Assembly (NCBI GenBank): GCA_018350325.1
Contig: JAEVLN010000010.1
Coordinates: 1,550,001-1,614,000, forward strand
Length of the DNA stretch: 64,000 nt
Source of the DNA: Globodera rostochiensis
Taxonomy: Eukaryota; Nematoda; Chromadorea; Rhabditida; Heteroderidae
Direction of reading: 5' to 3'
Positions 23,458 through 33,100 of the stretch are shown here, piece after piece; the first letter of the stretch is position 1, and every line of letters begins with the position of its first letter. The translations under genes and the position numbers were made by a program. Below the pieces are notes generated by a model. That model searched no databases, was not told the DNA's origin, and was given only the letters and a program-made list of their open reading frames with translations.

Positions 23458-24203
23458 ATGAAACGCACAATCAGCTCAACTAATATTATATTGCGCTACG
23501 TTGCGCGATGGTGTGGCCAACACCAACACCTGCTCCGACAGTATTTTGAGAAGAAAAGGCGTCTGCGAGATCAGCTTGCCGATCTTCGAACCAACCATCC
23601 GGAGGACGCCGTTGGCATCAAAAGTCTTGAAGGAAGTGTGAAAGCGATGCAGGGTTTCCCACCACCTGACATGATAAAAGCCCAGCCAGAAATTGCCTTA
23701 GGCATGATAGGGTGGTAGGTGGGGTGATACTGGGTGGACTGGCAGGAGTCAGTTGTCACACGTTTCCCTTTTTAGAGTGGGGTAGCGATATGCCTGCGTA
23801 TCGCATTGCCCGCTACATTCGTGATTGGCTCTATGAGGGGTCACCGCCCCTGAAGGCGTCTGCTTGGTGGGCCTTCCGAGGATTTTTCTACGAAATTGGA
23901 ACGGCGCCGGATATCCCTCAAGACGACGAACGGGTGTACGAAAACCAGGTGTCTTCGGAGTTGCCCGAGATGGACGTGCCGACTGCTCTTACAGAGGTTG
24001 GTGTTTTGCTGAATAAACAAGATTGACTGTGTTCTGACAAGGCCGCCGTGAACGAAGTGGAACGCGCGATTTTATTGGACCCTGAGGCGTCTGCGGAAGA
24101 TAAGACAACAACCGTGTGTATCTGTCATTCTCACCTAAAGCAGTTCAACAAACGAAAATATATTTTTAAGCCCGCTTCAAGTTTAATAAAAGTTAATAAT
24201 TAA
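23458..24203 (+). CDS. Unrecognised intracellular protein with C-terminal CxCxH motif
   Basis: The ATG at 23458 follows a TTTATTTTTTAG tract. Exon 1 (to about 23711) encodes a basic helical region (YVARWCGQHQHLLRQYF, then KKRRLRDQLADLR). Exon 2 (about 23776-23996) has aromatic residues (MPAYRIARYIRDWLYEG; ASAWWAFRGFFYE). Exon 3 (24042-24203) ends with VCICHSHLKQF, a possible metal site, and a TAA at 24201. The exon 1-2 joint is phase-ambiguous; exon 2-3 is clean phase 0. No family was recognised. The GC content, codon use and repeated AGGCGTCTGC motif link it to the preceding gene, so the two may be parts of one locus. An LTR retrotransposon is inserted six bases after the stop codon. Confidence 0.5.
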
Positions 24204-24209
24204 CTGAGT

Positions 24210-24556
24210 CGTCGGACTTTTCAGGGTTTCCGGGCGTCAGGCCCTTCACACTAATTCCGCTTCTTTTAAAAGACGCTTTACTTTCCAAACCAAAATGAAA
24301 ACAATTGCAATACAAACAGCGGCGGATATTTCCAAATTGACGAACAATAATATAATCGATGAATAAACTATCAAGAAGGAAATTGGACTCAAAAACAAAA
24401 GTCTCCAACGCCAGTGAAGCGATAGGATAAGAATAAAAAACGATGTGAAGACATTAAAAAAGCCCGATGGGAGAGGGAACACTAAAAAATGGGTTACAAG
24501 GTCCACTTGGCGAAATGTAAAAAAGGTGAAATATGAATATCGGGCGGAGTCCTACA
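24210..24556 (-). repeat. 3' LTR of the retrotransposon
   Basis: On the minus strand it begins TGTAGGACTCCGCCCG and ends CCGACG; it is base-for-base identical to the copy at 28943-29289 by eye. The end is not the usual CA. Frames read inside it are not genes. Confidence 0.92.
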
Positions 24557-24572
24557 TCCCCCGCCTCCAGAA
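24557..24572 (-). other. Polypurine tract of the retrotransposon
   Basis: Read on the minus strand, GGAGGCGGGGGA lies immediately upstream of the TGTAGG that starts the 3' LTR. This is the expected position for the plus-strand primer of reverse transcription. Confidence 0.7.
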
Positions 24573-24909
24573 AGCCGCTGTCCTCAGTGGCGATTTGTCG
24601 GTCCGGTAGTTGCGAGCGCGTCCTCCCCCGGCCCTCAGCAGTCGCGTCCTCGTCGACGAAAGTGGAGACTCTGTTTGAAAACTAAAGGGAAAATTTTTTG
24701 GGGGTTTCAGACGAGGACTGAAACTGGATAGAACCAACAAATGGCAATTGGCTATGAGACACGGAAATAACATGTGTTTTATCGGCATTATTTAAATCGT
24801 TTACATTTAAATTAAGTAATGTCCACTGGCTTTTTGATACATTTAAAGATTTAACAATGGGCGACACTTTACTTAACAATTGAGAAGGAACAATGACAGA
24901 GCCGAGACT

Positions 24910-27900
24910 TTAGTGAAACCTTCCCCGTTTTGGTGTTACGAATGTAAAATTTTGACTGCCGCGTCTGAAATGACCGCGAGCCGAGTCGGTTCCCGAACGA
25001 ATAAAAGCCGGGCGCGGACCAGCCGGTTGAATGCAGGTAAGTGGACGAGGACCACTCACTCGAAACTGATAATTCTGAGCTTCGACCGAATGGGACGGAA
25101 CATTTTTGGCGACCGGTTTCGGCAACGTGAATGCCTTATCCGGTGTGATCATTCCAAACACCTCTCTCAAAAATTTGATGGTCTCCCTGACACCACAGGG
25201 TTTGAACTTCCCATCCGCTTGAACATTCCGTTTTTCTTCCTCTGCCCCATATCTCGTCACTTCCGCCAAGGATCGGAATTCTTTGATAAGGGCGAGCTGG
25301 ATTTTTCCCTCCTTCGGGACCGTTTCCCAAAACATTTTCAGCAACTTCTCATACTCCGGTTTTTTAGCTAGATTAAACGGTGGCGGAATTATGAGAACTT
25401 TTACCGAAAATTTTCCCAAATGGAAAAGAATTTTTTGGAGAGCGGCCTTTGTCTGGTCGAGCGGAATGTCCTCATTAAGATCACTCGTGCCAAAAGCAAC
25501 GAGAATTTCTTTCAGCTCTTTTCCGAAAGATAATTTTGAAATTGAATTGGCAAGTTCCGTCGAATTTTTTCCGATCACCATTTCGGACGCCAACTTTTCT
25601 CCGAGCATTTCTGTCGCTCCATCTCCAAAAAATGCGAACGTGGATCGCACTGTTCGGACCTTCCCATAAAGTTTTTTGGCTCGAACGTCCTCGAGAGCCT
25701 GACAAAACATTTTCTGAAAGGGATGAATTTGGCTTTGTTTTGGGACCAGAAAGTTGATGGATTTTTGGCCCGATGATTTTAGGGTCCGAAATGCGACGCC
25801 ACAGTGGTTTGCCCAGAGAGAGAAAATCGATTCGAGATGATGAGGGGAAGGGGATGGATTTTCCACGTATTTGAGCAATTTGTCCGCATCGCTCGGATTT
25901 TCACTCCCGGCCCACTCCCGGACATGTCCAATGAGTACGTCTTTGGCCAGATGCAACGAAATGAGTTCGCCCAGTGTTTCCACACGGATTCGGCGAATTG
26001 GGTCATCGTCCGGCAATGAACAGAAAATTTGTCCCAGCTGAATTGGCGCACATTTTGAGTGTTCTCCTTCTCCCGTGCACACCGAATTGAACTCCAGACC
26101 GTACAATTGTTCGTCGTCCGATTCGACTAGCATCCTCTCCACAATTCTGCACTGGTGAATTGGCAGTTTCGAAAAATCGATTTTCGTTGGTGCCGACTTT
26201 GAGCGATGGACGGAAAGTTTGTCTCCGGCCAGAATGCCCAACTGCACTAACTCGTGCTCCTCCTGTTCTTTGCTCATCTGTTTGACTTTTTCGAACTCCT
26301 CTTCGCAATCCGAACAGTCCAGCGAAATGTTGTCGTTTTCCATAATATTCTCAATAATATATTTGGAATGGTCTTCTGAATTTGCTAAATTGTGTATTTG
26401 CGAATCAATAAATTTCGAGGTAAATGGCGGAATGATTTGAAGTGCTGAAACGCGAACGGAATTGATTTGGTTTGGAGTTTTATGCGTATCCAGTGGCTTA
26501 AATTGAAGAATTTCGCCGGAGAGCGAATTTCCGATGTAATACCCGAGAGCGTAAAGAGCACTAGTACCCAAAACAAAGTCATATGAGAAGGGCTCTTGGG
26601 TAATAAGACAGGGGACTTCGCATGTGATTTTTCCTCTGGTAATCGGCACATTAATGGCCCCGACAATCGAAATGCGCGAACCCGTAAAGGACGTAACTTC
26701 AAAAGGAATTTTTGTGCTTCCGGTGTTCGGGTTAAATCCCCACTCCATCAAATTTGTTCCTTCTGCGCTCGAAATTTTGTGAAGGAATGCCGGATTCACC
26801 ACATTTGTCTCAGCCCCCGAATCGATTAGTGCTTTTGCCTTGTTTTCGACAACATTTACTTCTACAGAAATGCACTCTGCTGTTTTCGGGATTGCCGGAT
26901 TTGCTGAAGGGAATTCGGAAGCGTGAGTCGCCAATAAATGAAAAAATTTCTCGCATTCAGAAAGTTCCCACTGGCCTACGAGAGAGACCTTCACCGTAGG
27001 AGTTTCCGATTTTTCGCCGACTGGGTTGCCGATTACTATAGAATTTGTCTGAGACCTCATGTGCGAATTTTTCTGGTCCAAGCTCAACGGAATTGTGTTC
27101 GCCCCAGTCCCTTGGATGGGGTAATTCCGGTTTTGGTAACCACGATTTTGTCCGGGGTTAAATCCAGGTGGTTGGTAATTTTGGTGTTGTGGTAAAAAGT
27201 TTGGGTGGGGGTGGTTTGAACGTGAGACCTGTTGGGATTGATAGTTTGGGGACGAATTTTGGTATGGTCCCCGAACAGGCGTGTACGACTCACTCCGAAA
27301 ATTCGGATTATAACGGTTTTGCTGCCAGGGACGAGACCGGTTCAGAAAATTCGGCTGATTCTGAGCGCGGGCATCAGTTCTGCCGGTGTTTTCTCTCTGC
27401 TGAACTTTTCCGCGGTTTTTTCCTTCGATCTGAGCCTGGACTTTTTCCGGATCCAGTAAGTTCAGTTTGTTGGCGAGCATAACCATTTCGTCGTAAGTCT
27501 GACTCGTTTTGTTCTGACACTCCAAAAATCTCGCCAAATCCCTATCACTTATGTTCAAAACAAAAAATTTCTTTGCAATTTCGTCCAACTGAACATCGTT
27601 TATGCCCGTGTACGCGCACCGAACTAACTTTTGGATTCTGTCGGCGAATTTCGTAATGTCTTCATCCGCGTTTCTCAACCCGAACTGAGTCAATTCTGCA
27701 AATGCCGTTGCTTCTTTGTGATCTGTCTCCCTAAGGACAGACAGAATCTCGGCCTTAATTGTTGAATACGGAGCAGCTTGACCGAATTTGTTGAACGCCA
27801 TATTTAACGCTTTCAGTGCTTTGCCTTTAAGTTTTGTTCTCAACGCGTCCATCTTCTTTTCCTCTCTCCACTCTCGAGTGCAGGACTCCATTGTTATGAA

Positions 27901-28845
27901 GAAGTCGTGGACTGAATCTCTACCCTCTGTGCCGTACAGAGTTGGCAAATCTTTGATCACACTCGCGTACTGATTTGAGAGAGTGACGCGATGCAATTCT
28001 AAAAGCATTTCGGACTGCTGCTCCTGAGCGGTTCTTTGGGTTGGCCACGGCTGAGGCGCAAGACCAGTCTGAATTTGGTGCGGCACTGCAAATGCCTGGG
28101 TTTGGAATTGCGGTTGAACGGGCGGGTGGAATTGGACCGGAACGAAATTTCCAGCATTTCCAATATTGCCAAATACAACGTTCTGAGCACGGGGAGCTCC
28201 ATTTACACCAACGCCGTGCTGTTGTTGGGCCTGCTGATTCACATTCTGTTGGAAGGCAGGAACACCACGAGGAAGTGCTCTGTTCTGACCGGCCACCGGT
28301 TGGCGGACAACCGTCTCATTTTGATTAGCAATCTGGTTTTGTCCGGGCTGTCCCACGATTGGGTTAGCCAAAAATATTGCCCCCTGATGCTCCATTGGAT
28401 TTTGGACGCCATCATTTCTCCCCAACCGACTCTGACGGTTTTCAAACGAAACCTGGGGGGAATGATTCCATTGCGGCTGGATGTAAACCAAATTTGGGCC
28501 CAAATCATGAACAGGAGATGAAGCGGCCACGGGAAAGCCGATTGGGTTTGGTTGCTGATTTTGAAGTCCCGAAAACTGTGGGGGGTGCTGGTCGCCCCTA
28601 ACCAAATTCACATTTCTCAAGAAATCGGGATTTTCGCCGTGCAGAGCCGCGGGAAGACTCTGGAAGCTTTCATCCCCTCTACGAATTGGTTCCCTATTGG
28701 GTCTTAAGTTATATGGGCTTCTGTTCACCATCTGAATTCGATTTGGGAATTCCAGACTATAGTCAGGATCCTCAATCTCTTCCCTATTCTGATGAACTCC
28801 CCAATTTTGTGCCTGCCGAAAAAGATTTTGGTTCCCGTGATTCAT
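24910..28845 (-). CDS. Retrotransposon Gag-protease polyprotein with SGNH-like C-terminal domain
   Basis: One uninterrupted 1311-residue ORF. Residues 1-290 are Gln/Asn/Pro-rich. About 300-460 is a retrotransposon Gag domain (VHDFFITMESCTREW, LRTKLKGKALKAL). About 470-600 is an Arg/Asn/Gln/Tyr-rich stretch in place of a CCHC zinc knuckle, which is absent. Near residue 675 the aspartic protease motif ALIDSGAETNVV is intact. About residues 1065-1190 resemble an SGNH/GDSL hydrolase fold: FFGDGATEM at the block I position (Ser replaced by Gly), FGTSDLNED at the block III position and VLIIPPPFN on a later strand. The catalytic Ser is missing, so the domain would be structural or binding rather than enzymatic. 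No polymerase domains follow. The SGNH assignment is inference from motif order. Confidence 0.85.
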   Translation of the reverse strand: MNHGNQNLFRQAQNWGVHQNREEIEDPDYSLEFPNRIQMVNRSPYNLRPNREPIRRGDESFQSLPAALHGENPDFLRNVNLVRGDQHPPQFSGLQNQQPNPIGFPVAASSPVHDLGPNLVYIQPQWNHSPQVSFENRQSRLGRNDGVQNPMEHQGAIFLANPIVGQPGQNQIANQNETVVRQPVAGQNRALPRGVPAFQQNVNQQAQQQHGVGVNGAPRAQNVVFGNIGNAGNFVPVQFHPPVQPQFQTQAFAVPHQIQTGLAPQPWPTQRTAQEQQSEMLLELHRVTLSNQYASVIKDLPTLYGTEGRDSVHDFFITMESCTREWREEKKMDALRTKLKGKALKALNMAFNKFGQAAPYSTIKAEILSVLRETDHKEATAFAELTQFGLRNADEDITKFADRIQKLVRCAYTGINDVQLDEIAKKFFVLNISDRDLARFLECQNKTSQTYDEMVMLANKLNLLDPEKVQAQIEGKNRGKVQQRENTGRTDARAQNQPNFLNRSRPWQQNRYNPNFRSESYTPVRGPYQNSSPNYQSQQVSRSNHPHPNFLPQHQNYQPPGFNPGQNRGYQNRNYPIQGTGANTIPLSLDQKNSHMRSQTNSIVIGNPVGEKSETPTVKVSLVGQWELSECEKFFHLLATHASEFPSANPAIPKTAECISVEVNVVENKAKALIDSGAETNVVNPAFLHKISSAEGTNLMEWGFNPNTGSTKIPFEVTSFTGSRISIVGAINVPITRGKITCEVPCLITQEPFSYDFVLGTSALYALGYYIGNSLSGEILQFKPLDTHKTPNQINSVRVSALQIIPPFTSKFIDSQIHNLANSEDHSKYIIENIMENDNISLDCSDCEEEFEKVKQMSKEQEEHELVQLGILAGDKLSVHRSKSAPTKIDFSKLPIHQCRIVERMLVESDDEQLYGLEFNSVCTGEGEHSKCAPIQLGQIFCSLPDDDPIRRIRVETLGELISLHLAKDVLIGHVREWAGSENPSDADKLLKYVENPSPSPHHLESIFSLWANHCGVAFRTLKSSGQKSINFLVPKQSQIHPFQKMFCQALEDVRAKKLYGKVRTVRSTFAFFGDGATEMLGEKLASEMVIGKNSTELANSISKLSFGKELKEILVAFGTSDLNEDIPLDQTKAALQKILFHLGKFSVKVLIIPPPFNLAKKPEYEKLLKMFWETVPKEGKIQLALIKEFRSLAEVTRYGAEEEKRNVQADGKFKPCGVRETIKFLREVFGMITPDKAFTLPKPVAKNVPSHSVEAQNYQFRVSGPRPLTCIQPAGPRPAFIRSGTDSARGHFRRGSQNFTFVTPKRGRFH

Positions 28846-28920
28846 TCTCCACTACTTTTCCCAATTTATTGATTAATGAAAAAAACAAACTTTGGTAGAG
28901 TACAGCGCTTTCTTGCGAGA

Positions 28921-28942
28921 GGCGTGGGTACAAGGTCCACCA
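28921..28942 (-). other. Primer binding site of the retrotransposon
   Basis: Directly adjoins the 5' LTR. The minus strand reads TGGTGGACCTTGTACCCACG, starting with the TGG that pairs with a tRNA CCA end. The priming tRNA was not identified. A near copy of the core (ACAAGGTCCAC) also occurs inside each LTR. Confidence 0.65.
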
Positions 28943-29289
28943 CGTCGGACTTTTCAGGGTTTCCGGGCGTCAGGCCCTTCACACTAATTCCGCTTCTTTT
29001 AAAAGACGCTTTACTTTCCAAACCAAAATGAAAACAATTGCAATACAAACAGCGGCGGATATTTCCAAATTGACGAACAATAATATAATCGATGAATAAA
29101 CTATCAAGAAGGAAATTGGACTCAAAAACAAAAGTCTCCAACGCCAGTGAAGCGATAGGATAAGAATAAAAAACGATGTGAAGACATTAAAAAAGCCCGA
29201 TGGGAGAGGGAACACTAAAAAATGGGTTACAAGGTCCACTTGGCGAAATGTAAAAAAGGTGAAATATGAATATCGGGCGGAGTCCTACA
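28943..29289 (-). repeat. 5' LTR of the retrotransposon
   Basis: Identical to 24210-24556. It should contain the element's promoter, but no TATA or initiator element was assigned with confidence. Confidence 0.92.
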
Positions 29290-29299
29290 GAGTTGTAAA

Positions 29300-29305
29300 A
29301 ATAAA
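29300..29305 (+). terminator. Possible displaced poly(A) signal of the 23.5-24.2 kb gene
   Basis: AATAAA starts eleven bases after the right-hand end of the retrotransposon, in what would be the 3' UTR of the upstream plus-strand gene if the element were removed. Another AATAAA at 24184 lies inside that gene's last codons. Confidence 0.35.
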
Positions 29306-30163
29306 ACGATAAAAATTCAAAACAATAATTAACTATAAAATGAGTGGCTAGTTTTAATAAAATAATAATGTAACATACATATTTGCTAGCAAACAAAAAT
29401 TCATTCAAAGGCGCAAATATAAAGAATTTAATAAAAAATAATATTTAGCCATTTATCTTAATATAAAGATTAATAAATCTGTAATTAACAGGGCTGCGTC
29501 GAAACCTTTCGATTTCGATTTTGATAATTTCGAGGTTTTCCCTCGATCCAATTTAATTTAATATTATTGTTTTTAATAAATTTTTGAAAATTCAAGAATA
29601 CAATGATGTCGAATAATGAAAGGAAAAAATTTTTTTTTTTAAAAAGATATTTTTTTTTGCCCCACTTTTGAAAAGTCTCTTCCGTTTCGATTTCGATAAT
29701 TTCGAGGTTTTTCTACCGATTTTCTTACGGAAAGCGTAATAAAAAAATTTCGATTTCGAAGATACTTTCGATTTGAAAAATTACAAATGTTCAAATTGTG
29801 GTGCCAGATCCGTACTGAATGATCCGGATAAAACATCCGGACCCGGATTATCCAAAAACAACATTTTTTTAGCTTTGGGATCTTCGATTTTTTTAAAGTG
29901 AAAAAGTGAAAATTGTCGAATATGTTGATTTTTAAAATGAATTCGATTTGGGAGTACATTTTATTAAGAAAAAGTCGATTTTTAATATCGATTTTTTAAA
30001 GACGGTAATTTTTGTAGCTTTTTAGGAATAAGAGCGGTCTGAAAAATTATATTTTTTAAGAAAATTCAAAAACAAACATGCAATATTTATTCAAATCGAT
30101 TCAAGTCATAACAATGATAAAGACTGAATAATGCAAAACGCCAATTTTGAGCAGCTATAAAAT
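29306..30163. other. Intergenic, no gene seen
   Basis: AT-rich, with repeated TTTCGATTTCGATAATTTCGAGG words at about 29500-29770 and a small GATCCGGA/TCCGGATT palindrome at 29805-29855. No ORF is supported. Confidence 0.4.
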
Positions 30164-33100
30164 TCAAAAATTGACATTTTTGGTATCGCAACTTTCAATG
30201 TCTTTAGAATTGATTTCATTGAATAATTTTTCAATTTTTCTTATCACTTTTCCGATCAAATCATGCAAATTATTTTTGCCTGTTAAATTTATGCATGGTG
30301 CACATTTTTTTGTTTGATTTAAGCCTAATATTTGTTCATCTAAATTGCCAAGTGTGAGATTTGGAAAAATCTGCAGGTTTTCGGCGGCTTCAACTTTAAC
30401 AATGTCCGGCTTGCAGCGATCATTCAAAAAGTCCACAATTCCAATCGCTGTAATTCTGTCCAATGAATTGACTTGAAGTGTACTCTGAAGAATTTTTAAA
30501 GATTTTGGTTAAAAGATTGTTAAATTAAATTGCTAAATTTTTGTTAGCTTTTTTGGTTAAAATTAAATAAATAAAAAAAAAACATTTTGTACCATAATTA
30601 TAAGTGCTATTTTTGGCCGATCGTTCCAAACTTTTAAAATCTTTATTAGCGCCTCTTTAAAGTTAGCGTTGTTTTGTAGCCAATTGTTGTTATTATAATT
30701 AATTTCTTGCGTTTTGGAACCTTTTTCATCAACTAAAAAGCCACGATGAAGACTTGCAATTATATCCAATATTTTCGAAATGTTCTCCTAAAATTAAATT
30801 CCAAAAATATTTTTAAAAATTCCAATGTATTAAAATATAAATAAATGTATGGCTTTTATTGTAAATATAATAAAATCATTAATAAAATTACCATTTTTTT
30901 AATATATCTATTGTTTGCCAACAAAATTACTTCATAAAGTGAAATTCCGAATGACCAAATGTCCGTTTTCACCGACAACTAAAAATATTCTTTAAATTTA
31001 TTTGCAAAATTTATAAATTAATTTTTTCCGAAATTTTTTTTTTGTTGAATTTGAAAATGTCTAATTTAATTTTTATAATGAAATATTTGTTATAAATTAA
31101 AACTAACTTTTTGATTATCAACAAATGTTTCCGGGCTACTGTATTTGCCGATGTTCAATAAATTGTCTATTTCAAAAAATATATTTGTCGCAACGATTTC
31201 TTCCTCTATTTCATGGCAAACTTCACAATTTCTCGGAATCATTACGGCCCTGTCAAAATCAATTAATTTGAGAATTGAATTTGTTACATTCGGCCCGGTT
31301 GGCACATAAACAAGATTTTGCGGTTTAAAGTCAAGATGCACAGCCACTAAAATGTTTGTTTAATAATAATAAAAATAATAAATATTTTCAAAAAATGCAT
31401 TATTTAATTGTTGAACCTTGATGCATTTGTTTTAGGGATTGTGCCATTTCTGTAATTAATTTATTTATTTCAGTAGTGTCCATATACATTTCATTCTGTC
31501 TTTTTGTCGTCAAATAATTAAGCAGATTTGTTTGACCAAGTTCCGTGACAAGTACGGAATACGAATTTTCGTGTTCCGAAGGTCGACTTGAACTAGTCCC
31601 ACTGGAATGTTTGAATGCGTAATTAATAGGGCCACAAATTATATGGACAAAAATCTCGAAATATGGCCATAAAAATGGATGGAAAATTGTAAAATATGGA
31701 CCAAATATGGGCAAAATTGCAAAATATGGACGATCAAATATAGCAAAAAATGGGCAATATTTTCCTAATCGAAGTAATAAAAGAAATTAAAATTTTTATA
31801 TGTAAATTAAAGGCTTTTCAGAAAAAATTTTTGAAAATAAGCAGAATTTTAAAAATTTTCATTTTTTTTGTGGCAGGATTTTTTGTGCGAAAAAGTCAAT
31901 TTTTAGGGGTGCATTTTTTGAAAATTTTCACAAAAGTCGATCCTTAGGGGTGTATTTTTCGTTTTTATTGCATTTTTGTTAAGGAATTTTTGAAAAATGG
32001 CGAAATATGGATAAAAAACGCAAAATAAAAAAAAATATGGAAAATATGGATTATAAAATGGGCTCTAGAAGCTCCAACCAAAGTTAAAAACACTATTTAT
32101 GTTATTTATACGCTGGTTCCGAGTGCGCATAAAAAATATGGGTTTCCATATAATTTGTGGCCCTAGTAATTAATACTATAATAAATTTAATTCCAACAAA
32201 AAAAAATGTTTGCTTCACTCACTAATCGATCATCCCAATGATGTGTGTCCTTTTTGATTCCTCAATTTCTTGAAAGGCATTCAAAATTTGAATTGTATTG
32301 TTAATATGTTGTTCTTGCAAATGATTGTAGGCAAATTTAATGGCCACACAATTTTCAACAATTTTATGCGAATTTTTCAAAACTTTTTCTTCGGTTACAT
32401 AACCACAAAAAATCTTGATTTAAAACATTTAAATTAACTTTAAAAATTGCTTAAAATTGATGAATAAACTAGGGTTGCTGCCTGAGCCCTGGAACCTCGA
32501 CCGGTGCTAGGTCGTTTCGTAAATTCCGCCAGGGCGTTTCGTAAATCCGCTAGGGCGTTTCGTAAATCCGCCAGGGCGTTTCGTAAATCCGCCAGGGCGT
32601 TTCGTAAATTCCGCCAGGGCGTTTCGTAAATTCCGCCAGGGCGTTTCGTAAATTCCGCCAGGGCGTTTCGTAAATTCCGCCAGGGCGTTTCGTAAATCCG
32701 CCAGGGCGTTTCGTAAATTCCGCCAGGGCGTTTCGTAAATCCGCCAGGGCGTTTCGTAAATTCCGCCAGGGCGTTTCGTAAATCCGCCAGGGCGTTTCGT
32801 AAATCCGCCACATATATTTTATGAAATAGTTTTAGACATCATAACTTTATACACCCCGCACTAAATCAGTTAAACCGTATATCAATGGAAAGCTCTATAT
32901 GAATAGAGAAAGCATTACAGCAAAGTTGAAGTGTTTTGATAAGTTTCAAAAAAGTTATAATGTAAACTTGCCAAATATCGAACTTTTTCGTGGTTTTCTA
33001 ATCATAACTTTTTAAAACTTTGATTTACTGCTTAGTTTAGTTTTACAAATAGTTTTTACTCATTTAGAGCTTTCCAATGGTATAAGGTTTAACTGATTTA

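Larger units (their letters stand above)
20811..24094 (+). repeat. Dispersed AGGCGTCTGC motif, about 14 copies
   Basis: GCGTCTGC or a one-base variant begins at 20811, 20907, 21246, 21751, 21859, 22075, 22216, 22338, 22448, 22939, 23050, 23559, 23856 and 24087; eleven are exact. Each is preceded by AG, giving AGGCGTCTGC. Most copies are in frame as Lys/Gln/Glu-Ala-Ser-Ala, but the copy at 23559 is read in another frame (RRLR), and those at 22448, 22939 and 23050 lie outside coding sequence. No other clustering was noticed elsewhere in the window. Confidence 0.75.
24206..29293 (-). mobile_element. LTR retrotransposon, Gag-protease only, recently inserted
   Basis: Two 347-bp LTRs, identical by eye, flank a 4.4-kb interior. 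A 4-base GAGT duplication borders the element (24206-24209 and 29290-29293). On the minus strand the 5' LTR is the right-hand one. It is followed directly by a TGG-starting primer binding site, and a purine tract (GGAGGCGGGGGA) precedes the other LTR. The single long ORF has Gag and aspartic protease but no reverse transcriptase, RNase H or integrase. The element must therefore be mobilised in trans. Identical LTRs and an intact ORF point to a recent insertion. Confidence 0.9.

Noticed and set aside
24246..24506. 86-codon hydrophobic frame, present twice (also 28979-29239)
   Set aside because: Both copies lie in the retrotransposon LTRs; the identity is due to LTR duplication.
24910..28845. 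Hidden reverse transcriptase or integrase in the element
   Set aside because: No Y-x-DD box or DDE/HHCC motif was found in the ORF or in the remaining internal sequence on either strand.
32440..32813. Long minus-strand frames of 87 and 123 codons with an ETPWR / NALA repeat
   Set aside because: They run through the 21/22-bp foldback array, which lacks stops in several frames; they sit inside a kinase intron.
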